NCBI RefSeq assembly: GCF_001894745.1
Contig: NZ_BBYF01000001.1
Location: 744,001 to 808,000 of the forward strand
Length of the DNA stretch: 64,000 nt
Source of the DNA: Paenibacillus sp. NAIST15-1
GTDB taxonomy: Bacteria; Bacillota; Bacilli; Paenibacillales; Paenibacillaceae
Direction of reading: 5' to 3'
This document shows, piece by piece, positions 47,764 to 55,397 of the stretch. Made by a program: the position numbers and the translations under genes. How positions within the stretch are numbered: position 1 is the first letter of the stretch; each line of letters begins with the position of its first letter. The notes under the pieces are model-generated. The model was not told the origin of the DNA. It did not search any database and saw only the letters and a list, made by a program, of their open reading frames with translations.

Positions 47764-47842
47764 CCCCTTTAGATAATCATATCCAAAGGGGCAAAGCTTC
47801 GCAGTTTTTTTATAAACGTCGCGACTTTATTTTAAATCCACA
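47764..47842 (-). mobile_element. Right end of element IV (TGTAGC family)
   Basis: Contains a CCCCTTT/AAAGGGG hairpin (47764-47791) placed like the hairpin in the intact right end. Two 20-bp units in register follow, ending in TATAAA (47816) and TTTAAA (47836), and then the terminal ACA at 47842. The outer unit core ACTTTATTTTAAA matches the ACATTATTTTAAA of the intact element. Confidence 0.7.
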
Positions 47843-47848
47843 AAATAA
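47843..47848. other. Relic target duplication between two Tn7-like ends
   Basis: AAATAA between the ACA terminus of element IV and the TGTAGC terminus of element V. At the other junction (52503-52508) the equivalent six bases are AATAAC, and at glmS they are ATAAC. The same A/T-rich att target was evidently reused. Confidence 0.65.
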
Positions 47849-47994
47849 TGTAGCTTTTGAACAAAGTTCGATTAAAAGTAAGTTGCAAATGCTGATTTTA
47901 TATACGAAAGAAACCAACTGTTTTGAAACAAAGTTTGATCAAACAGTTGGTTCTTTATTTATCTAGTTTGATTTTTATAAAAAAGATTGATTAT
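47849..47994 (+). mobile_element. Left end of element V (TGTAGC family)
   Basis: Starts TGTAGC like the intact element. Three spaced 20-bp sites follow: TTTTGAACAAAGTTCGATTA (47855-47874), TTTGAAACAAAGTTTGATCA (47922-47941) and TTATAAAAAAGATTGATTAT (47975-47994). Three separated sites are the Tn7-type left-end layout. The matching right end was not found; the element is probably truncated on its right side. Confidence 0.75.
47912..47952. terminator. Hairpin around the second left-end site
   Basis: Twelve-base-pair stem AACCAACTGTTT / AAACAGTTGGTT whose loop is the TnsB-like site. T-rich on both flanks. It links the dispersed hairpin family with the transposon end repeats. Confidence 0.6.
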
Positions 47995-48044
47995 TTCTGG
48001 ATTCGAATCTTCAATTAAAGCACCCGTTAGTTGAAGAAACGTAT

Positions 48045-48689
48045 CTACTTAAATTCATTTGCAAATGCACCATTTTCGTTATGCAATAAATATCTTTTAT
48101 CATTAACAACATTATGGTAATCAATCTCTAAAAAATATGTTGCTTTACTTAGAACGTCATAAAAGAAAGGAACAAACTCCAAATCTTTAAAAACATAAAT
48201 TTCTATTTGTTCATCATTATTTCTATATGCTTCAAATATACGATGGTTTCCATTGATACAATAAGGTTTGTTGTTGGTTAAATATCGACTCTGAAGTACC
48301 ATTACAGGATTTTTATGATTGGGTTTTATTCGGTTTGGGTCTTTATTTATGTTACCTTGGTCAACAGCTTCAATTATATTCGATGGAGAAGTCTTTATGG
48401 GTTTAATGTTTTTTTCTTTTATAAATGTAGTAGCCCCGTCTATGTCTAAGGTATACTCAAATACCCCAGTCGTGAACTCTGCATATAACGAGAATGTCTC
48501 CTGACCAATGGGATGTATCACTGGGTAAGTTTCATCTAGAAGAGTTTGGTTTAAAATATCAGTCCATTTTGAGGCAACTTCAGCCCCATAGCTGGATTCT
48601 TTCCGCATTACTTGAATGCGTGAAATAAAGTGTTTAAAAGGTTTGAATTCCTGAGACTCTTTTTCGAATAATTCTATTTCACTTACCAT
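48045..48689 (-). CDS. ParB/Srx-fold-like protein, cargo of element V
   Basis: 214 residues; ATG at 48689 with AAAGGGG upstream. After a variable N-terminal half, the segment IKPIKTSPSNIIEAVDQGNINKDPNRI and the later NPVMVLQSRYLTNNKPYCINGNHRIFEAY follow the ParB N-terminal/sulfiredoxin-like pattern, with GNHR as the nucleotide-loop motif. Such stand-alone domains occur in mobile elements, often linked to DNA modification or defence. No partner gene is adjacent. AT-rich like its surroundings. Confidence 0.6.
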   Translation of the reverse strand: MVSEIELFEKESQEFKPFKHFISRIQVMRKESSYGAEVASKWTDILNQTLLDETYPVIHPIGQETFSLYAEFTTGVFEYTLDIDGATTFIKEKNIKPIKTSPSNIIEAVDQGNINKDPNRIKPNHKNPVMVLQSRYLTNNKPYCINGNHRIFEAYRNNDEQIEIYVFKDLEFVPFFYDVLSKATYFLEIDYHNVVNDKRYLLHNENGAFANEFK

Positions 48690-49156
48690 TTAATATCCCC
48701 TTTGCTATTTTATATCCTCATGCTTCCATACTTATTAGAAGGATGTGGAATATTAAAATCAGGAGAATAAGTTTGTTTTTCGAAAAGAATTCTTGCTACA
48801 TTTCTATGTTGAACAGTCCAAAACTTTAAATCGATCTCTCCTCTGTGGCGTAATAATTAAAGTGCAGTTGGCAACACATCGTAGGGGGAAAGATTACCCC
48901 CAATGTTCGTTCATCAAAACTACTTTAGTTAATTTAAAAACCTCCTGAAAAGTAATATCACTCCACAAACTTAATCGCTTAAGTTAATGGTAAAATTATA
49001 CTACACCAAACCTATTCGAACTTACAACCATTTTATTTATATTTTGATATAAAAACACTTCATTCGTTAAGTGACACTCTTCTACAGTCATATTGACATA
49101 TTTGTTTATAAAATGTTAACCTTTGAGAAAATAATTACAATAAGGTGAGAAATCAA
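48690..49156. other. Intergenic region upstream of the LacI gene
   Basis: AT-rich; no gene seen. It holds a LacI-type operator-like site at 48969-48984, a TTGACA at 49093-49098 and the LacI ribosome binding site (AAGGTGA). Confidence 0.5.
48969..48984. promoter_or_regulatory. LacI-type operator, distal copy
   Basis: ACTTAA-TCGC-TTAAGT, same arms as the perfect palindrome at 50088-50103 with one changed centre. About 1.1 kb from it, so looping is possible. Confidence 0.55.
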
Positions 49157-50076
49157 ATGAAAAAGCCTACTATGAAAGATATTGCTCAAAGGGCTAATGT
49201 TTCAGTTGCGACAGTAAGCTATGTATTAAATAATGTCGATAATCAAACCATCCCTGAATCCACAAGATGTAAAATTACTCAAATCGCCAAAGAACTCGAT
49301 TATACTCCTAACTTGACAGCACGTTCGCTTGCAAGAAAAAAACAGGTTTGGTAGGTATTCTTATCAATAAAGACTCTTACATGCCTTATTGGAAAAGGGC
49401 GAACCACTATTCAATTGTGAACAGCTTAGAGGGCTTGATCACAAATGCTGGATATCACACTCTGCTAGTTTCTTTGGATTTGTCGAATCCCTCACTAGAT
49501 GTCATCATAGAGAGAAGCTTGGATGCTGTCTTTCTTATTAATGTTAAAGACGACATGTTCTATAGCATATCTTCCAAATTCGTTGAAGGAATTCCATTAA
49601 TCGTTATTGATAGCCTTATCGAGGATAAACTCTTTAAGCAGGTCACATACGATTATCAATCAGCATTACAATTGGCCGCTAGTACGATCCAAACCCCGTA
49701 TTGTTTAATAATGGAGAGTTATAATAACAATTCTTTGGTCAGTTATATTCAGAAAAGCTTAAACATAGCGGTTGAAGCCATTTTCACTGTAAACACTCTT
49801 CCAGATTTAAAAACTCTATTGAAACAGAATATGTATGAACATGCAATTGTTATAAACGAATTTATCGGTAACCATGTCGAAAAATTAAATCATTTTACTA
49901 GTTTGACAGTTATTTGTACCTGTAGTTGCCCAGAAATATTATCAAACAAGACACGAAAGATTACATTCCAAGAGGATAAATCCTCCGTATCATTTCGTAA
50001 GATGGAAGATATACTAAAAAATGTTGCATACAACACACAGAACGAAAATAAATATTTTCTTAAAGTAAATAATTAA
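49157..50076 (+). pseudogene. LacI-family regulator with a frameshift at an A7 run
   Basis: The N-terminal part (49157-49354) is a normal LacI helix-turn-helix: TMKDIAQRANVSVATVSYVLNN, LDYTPNLTARSLARKK, then a stop. Shifting by -1 at AGAAAAAAACAGG restores TGLVGILIN and a ligand-binding domain of about 240 residues to 50076. The run is a classic A-AAA-AAA slippery site. It may be programmed frameshifting, transcript slippage, a true mutation or a sequencing error. The effector domain is short and diverged. It probably controls the next gene. Confidence 0.75.
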
Positions 50077-50087
50077 TTTTTTTAATC

Positions 50088-50103
50088 ACTTAAACGTTTA
50101 AGT
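50088..50103. promoter_or_regulatory. LacI-type operator before the MFS gene
   Basis: Perfect 16-bp palindrome ACTTAAACGTTTAAGT with the central CG typical of LacI-family operators. It lies 24 bp before the efflux gene start, adjacent to the G12 tract. Confidence 0.75.
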
Positions 50104-50106
50104 TCA

Positions 50107-50118
50107 GGGGGGGGGGGG
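50107..50118 (+). repeat. G12 homopolymer at the ribosome binding site
   Basis: Twelve consecutive G, eight bases before the GTG start at 50127. It replaces the usual Shine-Dalgarno sequence and could also pair with the anti-SD. Length changes would alter spacing or promoter geometry; see findings. Confidence 0.8.
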
Positions 50119-50126
50119 TAATCTAC

Positions 50127-51386
50127 GTGCATACACAAATTTCTGTAAGAGAGTCCGAACAAGCTGCTGTCAATTCGTTCCCTACTCTTTGGAAAAACAG
50201 ACAATACAACTTATTGCTTATGGCCTTTACGCTTTCTTTATTCGGCAATTCTTTTCACAATATCGCACTAAACCTATGGATATTAACTAAGACTGGTAGT
50301 GCGAAGATGATGACTGTTGTTCTTGTGACTAACCTCGTTATAAGTTCGCTACTCGGTCCAATTGCAGGTACAGTCGCTGACAGATTTAATCGTCGGAAAA
50401 TTATGCTAATCTCGAATCTAAATAGATGCGGGTTTGTATTAATCGCCGCCTTTTGCATATCCGTCCCAAATATCCCTATTTTCATTATTGTTATTCTAAC
50501 TGGGCTTGTAACAGCTATAGGTTTATTTCACTCTCCAGCTTTTCATGCATCACTTGTCAATATCGTTGGCAAAGAACATATTCAGAGAGCTGTTGGATTG
50601 ATGAATATTTCTGAAAACATTTCAAGAATAGTGGGGTTTGCAGTTGGAGGCATTTTCGTTACAGCCTTCGGTGGGGTTTGGGCTATCATCTTCGATGGTT
50701 TAACATTTCTTATTTCATTCGCTTTAATTTTTATTGCTGGTTCATTTCCAACTCCAACTTACAAAGAGTCTGAAAAAAAGAAATTTAATGAGGACCTAAT
50801 CACTGGATTCCGTTATATTTGGAAGGATCCTTTTGCAAAAGCGGTTACTATACTTTCACCTGTACTCGCGCTGTTCTTTATGTCTTCGCTTATGTTAACT
50901 CAAGTCATGGCTGTTAAAGTATGGAATGCAGATCCTTTTCAATTTGGTTTAATTGAATCCTCGATTCCTATGGGATATATGTTAGGGGCGGGGATAATCG
51001 TAGTTTTTGGATCAAAATTAATAAAAAGAGGTAAGTTCGTAATAATAAATCTATTGCTGATGGGACCCGGTTACATATTTCTCTCTTTTTCTTCCTCAGT
51101 TTTGGTCGCTATTCCCATTATCTTATTAATAGGATTCATGTTTTCGTTTTGCACGATGTTAATAAATATAATCTTAAGGCTCGAAGTATCTGAAGAACTC
51201 CAAGGTAGAGTTTTTGGAATATTAGGTTCGTTAATGAGTGTCGCTCCTTCCTTAGGCTTAGGCTTAGCTTCTTATTTCGCTGATCTCTATGGTTCCGATT
51301 CAGTGATGTTTGTAATTGGATGTATGCTTCTGGTATTCGGTGGCATTTCTTCTATATGGTTAAAAAATATCAGAGAATATAATTAA
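50127..51386 (+). CDS. MFS efflux transporter (MFS_3, macrolide-efflux type)
   Basis: 419 residues from the GTG at 50127, twelve spans. Pattern FPTLWKNRQYNLLLMAFTLSLFGNSFHNIALNLW and the loop GPIAGTVADRFNRRKIMLISNL (motif A) match the MefA/MdrA-like group that exports macrolides and other drugs. It lies behind a LacI operator and the G12 tract. AT-rich cargo in the mobile region. The substrate is unknown. Confidence 0.85.
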   Translation: MHTQISVRESEQAAVNSFPTLWKNRQYNLLLMAFTLSLFGNSFHNIALNLWILTKTGSAKMMTVVLVTNLVISSLLGPIAGTVADRFNRRKIMLISNLNRCGFVLIAAFCISVPNIPIFIIVILTGLVTAIGLFHSPAFHASLVNIVGKEHIQRAVGLMNISENISRIVGFAVGGIFVTAFGGVWAIIFDGLTFLISFALIFIAGSFPTPTYKESEKKKFNEDLITGFRYIWKDPFAKAVTILSPVLALFFMSSLMLTQVMAVKVWNADPFQFGLIESSIPMGYMLGAGIIVVFGSKLIKRGKFVIINLLLMGPGYIFLSFSSSVLVAIPIILLIGFMFSFCTMLINIILRLEVSEELQGRVFGILGSLMSVAPSLGLGLASYFADLYGSDSVMFVIGCMLLVFGGISSIWLKNIREYN

Positions 51387-51915
51387 ACTTTAAAGAGCAT
51401 TTTGCATAAACAGTGCTCCTTTCTAGACTAAGGATTTCTGAACAAAAGGGACTCCTCCTAGAATTAGAGTAATTATAAAGTTATGGAACTAGAAGACCGC
51501 GAGAGGAACACTATATAATCCAAAACGTCCATTTTCCTTTAAAGTGCTTTAAAAACTTGAATCCAAAGAAAGATTGCCTATCTTTGTTAACTCCATTGAC
51601 TTACACCCCTATACCAAAGTATTGAGAAAAACTCGCTTCGAGATACCTGTGGTCATTGTAGGCAACTTTATGTGCTGCTTGCTGCACCGCTAGAGAACAT
51701 GTTACATTCACTGTTCTGCGTTACCTTTTTGACATGGATCTTCGCTTTCGTTACCAGTGCAGACTTTGACTGATCGAAAGGCTCCATCCATAGCAACCTT
51801 AAGCCTTATATTTAACGATTTGACGAACAAATGGTTGGCCAAGCGTCTATTAGAAGAGCTGATCGTTAAGTCTGGGTGAGGAAACTGAATCATATCGAGG
51901 AGGCTTAATTGAGTA
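51387..51915. other. Degenerate sequence left of the element III right end
   Basis: No convincing gene. One 61-codon minus-strand frame (51708-51893, LNIRLKVAMDGAFRSVKVCTG) may be part of a decayed gene but is not recognised. It should hold the remains of element III, since the right end follows. Confidence 0.4.
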
Positions 51916-52012
51916 CCGTCAGTCTCATTCTTTATTATCTCAGTCTACATTTTTATTTTTTTACTAGTCTACAACATAATTATTAAGTATAAAGCTTTAT
52001 TTTCTTTGGACA
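51916..52012 (-). mobile_element. Right end of element III (TGTC family)
   Basis: Four overlapping TnsB-like sites with AGTCT (or AGTAT) at about 51921, 51942, 51966 and 51986, followed by the terminus, which on the minus strand reads TGTCCAAAGAAAATAAAG. Four overlapping sites of about 21 bp are the classic Tn7 right-end layout. The flanking target is gone; the next bases belong to element II. Confidence 0.75.
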
Positions 52013-52030
52013 GCTATCATCAAAGTTTCT

Positions 52031-52279
52031 TCAAGTGGGGGGAGTGAAAATTGCTCTCGAATATCCGATACCCCTTCTGAATAATCCAGAAGGGGTATCG
52101 GAAAAAAGCTCGTGTCGTCGGCCAGTAGTCCAACCTATGCCGCGAGTCGCTCTCCCTTGCGAGGGAACATCTTGAACACTAAGCCATGGAAGATAGTCCT
52201 TTCCATTACCTTGACCTGTTCCTTCTTTAAGAAATCGCTCTATCTTAGCTTGTGTAATCTCACGTTTCCGCTTAGCCAT
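52031..52279 (-). pseudogene. tnsA N-terminal fragment (element II)
   Basis: Starts MAKRKREITQAKIERFLKEG, then PWLSVQDVPSQGRATR and HELFSD, a TnsA start different from both other copies. After about 62 residues the frame enters a perfect inverted repeat and then unrelated sequence. The nuclease core is missing. Confidence 0.8.
52065..52101. repeat. Perfect 15-bp inverted repeat at the tnsA truncation point
   Basis: CCGATACCCCTTCTG / CAGAAGGGGTATCGG with a 7-base loop. No T run on either side, so it is not a typical terminator. It sits exactly where the TnsA similarity ends. Confidence 0.7.
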
Positions 52280-52412
52280 TCATTCCACTCCCAATCTATA
52301 AAAAAATGAGGCTACCTAAAGGTAGCCCCACAAAAAGAGGAGTCGTGTTGTTATTCTAGATGTCGAATCTAAGACTGTAGAAGAGCTACTAGTAGCAGTA
52401 TGTCCGTATCTG

Positions 52413-52502
52413 TGAGTCTAATACTTTATTTTCTCAGTCTACAACTTTTTTTCCTAGTCTAATACTTTATTTTTCAGTCTAACACTTTATTTTCTTCTGA
52501 CA
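52413..52502 (-). mobile_element. Right end of element II (TGTC family)
   Basis: Four sites with AGTCT at 52415, 52436, 52456 and 52476 (steps 21, 20, 20), then the terminus, which on the minus strand reads TGTCAGAAGAAAATAAAG. It is followed by AATAA (52503-52507), a relic of the target. The site pattern (AATAAAGTxTTAGACTG) is very close to that of Tn7 itself. Confidence 0.85.
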
Positions 52503-52503
52503 A

Positions 52504-52508
52504 ATAAC
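52504..52508. repeat. Target site duplication, left copy (ATAAC)
   Basis: ATAAC directly before the left terminus TGTAGC. The identical ATAAC follows the right terminus at 63765-63769. A five-base duplication is the Tn7 standard. Confidence 0.93.
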
Positions 52509-52695
52509 TGTAGCTTTAAAATAATGTTTGATAATTTCATACTTAAAAACCCTTGATTCCCCATTAAACTAATCAAGGGTTTTAACAATTATGATTGATA
52601 AAAAATGCAGAAAACGCTTGATACTTAAGTAGTTTTTTAGAACAAAGTTTGATAAAATTAAAACTCAATTTTAAATTATAACAAAGCCTGATCAA
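52509..52695 (+). repeat. Left end of the intact Tn7-like element: three spaced sites
   Basis: TGTAGC then three 20-bp TnsB-like sites: TTTAAAATAATGTTTGATAA (52515-52534), TTTAGAACAAAGTTTGATAA (52636-52655) and TTATAACAAAGCCTGATCAA (52676-52695). Confidence 0.85.
52546..52583. terminator. Bidirectional terminator inside the left end
   Basis: Perfect 13-bp stem AAAACCCTTGATT / AATCAAGGGTTTT with a 12-base loop, A/T-rich flanks on both sides. It probably insulates the element from outside transcription. Confidence 0.75.
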
Positions 52696-52744
52696 CTTAT
52701 TACAAAAAAATCACTTTAATTCATCACTTTATAAAACTACGAGT

Positions 52745-53623
52745 CTACACTCTTTCTATCATTATTTTATTGAATGATTCAACTTTGGTTATTGCATTAG
52801 AGAAAAGTAACTCTCTTTCTTTTCGTTTGTTTTGAGCTGAGTACTGTAAAGAATATTGATACTGAGGAACATCTTTATAAATATCAATAATTGCTTGATG
52901 ATGGTCATAAGTTGTTATCCAATGATATTCTCTTAACTCTATAATTGAGTTATATAAATCCACATGATCTTGATGCTCAAATGAATTTGTGTATAATTTA
53001 TTTCCTTGCATATAATAAGGCGGATCAAAAAAAATAAACGTATTTTGAGGATCAAGATTTTTAATATTTTGATCAATTAATATATTTGCATCCTGATTGA
53101 ATAACATTATTTGATCTTTCTTCGAAACAATATTCTGAATTTTCTGTATTAAATTCGGCTTATTGTATCGACAATCAATTTTGTATTTCCCAACTTGACT
53201 TCTCCCGCCTATTACTCCCCCCGAAATAATACCACTTCTATTAGTCCGATTCAAAAAAAATGTTGAAAAACCGTTTTCTATAGAATAAGGATCATTTTTG
53301 TAAATTTCGTTTATCTTCTTTTGTTTGTTCCAACTTTCTATCGTAACATCCGTATTCTCTATTAATGATATAAATAACTCGTGATAATTTAAAATGGAGT
53401 ACCAAAAAGCATGAATTGAAGGGTCAATATCGTTGATAATAATTTTATCTACAATTCCCTTTAATAATAATGATATAGAAATTCCAGCTCCACCGGAAAA
53501 TGGTTCAACATAAATTGTGTTATTTACATTGTTGATCAATAACAGATTAGTGACGAACTTTGATAATTGTGTCTTCCCCCCTGGGTATCTTAATGGTGTA
53601 TCAGTTACCGGCATATTGTTCAC
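52745..53623 (-). CDS. D12-class DNA adenine N6-methyltransferase (Dam-like)
   Basis: 292 residues; start GTG 53623 or ATG 53614, both inside the end of the upstream gene. Class-D12 signature: PLRYPGGKTQL near the N-terminus, VEPFSGGAGISISL (AdoMet site), NDIDPSIHAFW, and the catalytic FFDPPYYMQG. It methylates adenine at N6 in a short target. It overlaps the ATPase/TOPRIM gene by up to 23 bp, so the two are made together. This suggests self-protection or activity control for that protein. Confidence 0.9.
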   Translation of the reverse strand: MNNMPVTDTPLRYPGGKTQLSKFVTNLLLINNVNNTIYVEPFSGGAGISISLLLKGIVDKIIINDIDPSIHAFWYSILNYHELFISLIENTDVTIESWNKQKKINEIYKNDPYSIENGFSTFFLNRTNRSGIISGGVIGGRSQVGKYKIDCRYNKPNLIQKIQNIVSKKDQIMLFNQDANILIDQNIKNLDPQNTFIFFDPPYYMQGNKLYTNSFEHQDHVDLYNSIIELREYHWITTYDHHQAIIDIYKDVPQYQYSLQYSAQNKRKERELLFSNAITKVESFNKIMIERV

Positions 53624-55397
53624 TTATAAACAAACTCTTTTTATTCTTCCATGCTGAAGAGGGGATATTATATGCTACATATGTTTTTCGAAAAACAGCA
53701 TGCAAATTATTATAAAAACCTTGAAGTTCATTTCTATTATCTTCATCTTGAACCCATTCGAGGAAAATCTTTTCAAAAATATTCTTGTGTCTACGATATA
53801 GCTTCTTGTTTTCTTGTCTTCTCATACCTTTGACAGAATCACCTCTCTCTTCCTTACTTGAAATGGTTTCTAACATAGTATCAATTTCATTATATATTTC
53901 TTTTGCAACATCAATTGTAAACCCATCATCCTTTACATGCGCTCTCTCTACACTCCAAAATTTCTCGTGTTTCGGGTCATTAATTAGTTTGCATAAATAT
54001 GAAAATATAAGTTCTTCAGGATTCTTACCACCTGGCAAAATAACTATATTTTTACTCAAATCGTTTTGTGAATCTCCATCAAGAATACAGATAGCTTTCA
54101 GTACATTATCAGTAAGAAGAGAATCATTAAAGATACTTTTAAGATTATCACACCCCATGTTACCTTCTATCAAATGGAAATAATCTCGTATTTTAGTGAA
54201 CTCTCTATCTAAATCTGAGTAACACATGAATAATATTTCAAGAAGATCTCTTGCTTCCTTATCTTCTGTAAAGATGGGAATTTTATTATTATCCATTTGT
54301 CCCTTTGTAATTTGTCTCAAATACATATTTATCGAAAACATATCTATATCATTAACAACGCTTACCTTATTTTGTTCATTTAATAAATAAATAACTTTTG
54401 CTTTTTGTTTTATTCCATAATCAATCAAAGTCAAGCTATGTGTTGTGAAAACTATCTGTATTCCGTAATCTGAGGAATACTTCTCCAATATTTTAAATAA
54501 TTTTATTTGATAAGAAGGATGCAAGGTTGCATCAAGTTCATCAATTAAAAGTAAACTCTGAATTTCAGAGCTCTCATATATACTGTGTTTATGGAGTTCA
54601 TCATAATAATATTGCAGCGATACTAATGCAGTAATTATAATGTATAAATTATCTTCTCCTGCTGATATCGTATTAGAATCAATACCAGTAATACTAGTAG
54701 AGAATTCTGCACGTTTCTTAAGATCTCCAATATTATTATAAGATTGATGACTAACTTTTACACTTGTAAAATCCTCATACAAATCATTAATGGTTTGTAT
54801 GTATTTATCCGGCAATCTTTTATTTATTTCACTGATATAATTATTTTTTAATTCTCTTCTTAAAATTGATTTAACGCTTTTCAACGAAGCTTCATCTAAC
54901 TTTTTACTGAGTTTTTCAATAATAGAATCTAAGTTAAGCTCATGATATTCACCATAGGAAATTAATCGAGATAGCCCTAAATAAATTACAGGTAATACAG
55001 GTAATGACTCCTTCTTATTTTTACCATAAGGGGGTTTAATAGCGTATCTTGAGTTTATAGATGAATTATGTTTTCTAAACTCTAATTTACTACCATTAAA
55101 ATATTCAACTTCTAGTATTGCTCCCTTTGTATTATTAGTCGGGTCATTATACTCTTTGTCTCCTCTACTTAACGATTCAATTTTGGGATTCATTTTGTTA
55201 TTTATTTTGTTTATAACATCTATGCAATCTTTGAGATTATGTGATCCTTTTAATTCTTGATATGAATTTGATAACAAATACAATATTGAGCTTTTACAAG
55301 TGCCATTAGTGCCAGAAATAATGTTAATTTTCGGTGAAAGTTCAAATTCAACATCAATTAGTTTTCTGTAGCTTTTGACATATAAATTCTTACTCAT
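53601..55397 (-). CDS. OLD-like ATPase/TOPRIM protein
   Basis: 598 residues from the ATG at 55397 (AAAGGAGCTAGGAG upstream). The N-terminal ABC-type ATPase has Walker A SGTNGTCKSS (about residue 30), a signature-like SAGEDNLYIII and Walker B LLLIDELDATLHPSYQIKL followed by the His of VFTTHSLTL. After it comes a TOPRIM-like domain: FTEDKEARDLLEILF (Glu), IEGNMGC (Gly) and the acidic pair ILDGDSQND, as in OLD-family and GajA nucleases. It is a likely DNA-cutting or nicking effector. It is paired with a Dam-like methylase as Tn7 cargo. Confidence 0.8.
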   Translation of the reverse strand: MSKNLYVKSYRKLIDVEFELSPKINIISGTNGTCKSSILYLLSNSYQELKGSHNLKDCIDVINKINNKMNPKIESLSRGDKEYNDPTNNTKGAILEVEYFNGSKLEFRKHNSSINSRYAIKPPYGKNKKESLPVLPVIYLGLSRLISYGEYHELNLDSIIEKLSKKLDEASLKSVKSILRRELKNNYISEINKRLPDKYIQTINDLYEDFTSVKVSHQSYNNIGDLKKRAEFSTSITGIDSNTISAGEDNLYIIITALVSLQYYYDELHKHSIYESSEIQSLLLIDELDATLHPSYQIKLFKILEKYSSDYGIQIVFTTHSLTLIDYGIKQKAKVIYLLNEQNKVSVVNDIDMFSINMYLRQITKGQMDNNKIPIFTEDKEARDLLEILFMCYSDLDREFTKIRDYFHLIEGNMGCDNLKSIFNDSLLTDNVLKAICILDGDSQNDLSKNIVILPGGKNPEELIFSYLCKLINDPKHEKFWSVERAHVKDDGFTIDVAKEIYNEIDTMLETISSKEERGDSVKGMRRQENKKLYRRHKNIFEKIFLEWVQDEDNRNELQGFYNNLHAVFRKTYVAYNIPSSAWKNKKSLFISEQYAGN

